From positions 1-32,340 of the forward strand of contig CAMOQW010000012.1 of NCBI GenBank assembly GCA_946623195.1: 32,340 nucleotides of DNA. Reading direction: 5' to 3'. Under the pieces are notes generated by a model. It did not search any database. It was not told the DNA's origin and saw nothing but the letters and a program-made list of their open reading frames with translations. The stretch comes from an uncultured Prevotella sp. (GTDB lineage Bacteria > Bacteroidota > Bacteroidia > Bacteroidales > Bacteroidaceae). A program made the translations under genes and the position numbers. Of this stretch, positions 32,325-32,340 are shown piece by piece. The stretch's first letter is position 1. Each line of letters starts with the position of its first letter.

Positions 32325-32340
32325 CTAAAAAATCCGCTGA

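Overview
The window looks like chromosome of a Bacteroidota species, most likely Prevotellaceae (Prevotella/Segatella type). The basis is indirect but consistent. Almost every transcription unit starts with the Bacteroidota -7 box TAnnTTTG, and in three cases a -33 TTTG lies exactly 19 nt upstream. Ribosome binding sites are weak. The tRNA gene does not encode CCA. The conserved neighbourhoods parA-parB-DUF5683-lytic transglycosylase-RelA/SpoT, surE-lpxB and rsfS-ftsH-cdsA are familiar from this phylum. Coding density is high, no gap exceeds about 235 bp, and I saw no insertion sequence, prophage or CRISPR array.

Layout. 52-3747 (-): a three-gene unit encoding an outer-membrane beta-barrel, an unrecognised secreted coiled-coil protein and a GH97 glycosidase. 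3862-5301 (-): lactaldehyde-type aldehyde dehydrogenase between two intrinsic terminators. 5427-10341 (-): THUMP RNA methyltransferase, S9 dipeptidyl peptidase and ACT-containing phosphoserine phosphatase, one operon. 10471-11724 (+): orphan membrane histidine kinase. 11955-12983 (+): LacI-family regulator with a probable self-operator. 13018-14376 (-): NhaD-type antiporter, divergent from 14491-16383 (+), a small MerR regulator followed by a TPR membrane protein with a histidine-kinase-like domain that lacks its phospho-acceptor histidine. 16415-23437 (-): parA, parB, DUF5683, lytic transglycosylase, (p)ppGpp synthetase/hydrolase and a pectinesterase. 23569-26295 (+): surE, lpxB and a DUF5020 outer-membrane protein. 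26321-32083 (-): rsfS, ftsH, cdsA, GH5 endoglucanase, a compact sigma-70 factor and an SGNH-like DUF4886 protein. 32254-32324 (+): tRNA-Gln(CUG).

Most of this is housekeeping: chromosome segregation, envelope biogenesis, stringent response, protein quality control and translation. Plant or host glycan degradation genes (GH97, CE8 pectinesterase, GH5, SGNH hydrolase) are inserted as tail genes of housekeeping operons rather than in a SusC/SusD locus. The less ordinary items are the receiver-less pseudo-histidine-kinase, the short sigma factor between an endoglucanase and an esterase-like gene, the unknown Cys/His-containing secreted protein paired with GH97, identical heptamer arrays sitting in two divergent promoters, a LacI operator overlapping a -33 box, and a possible small leftward RNA. 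I did not find a clear large undescribed system; the candidates are listed with their limits.
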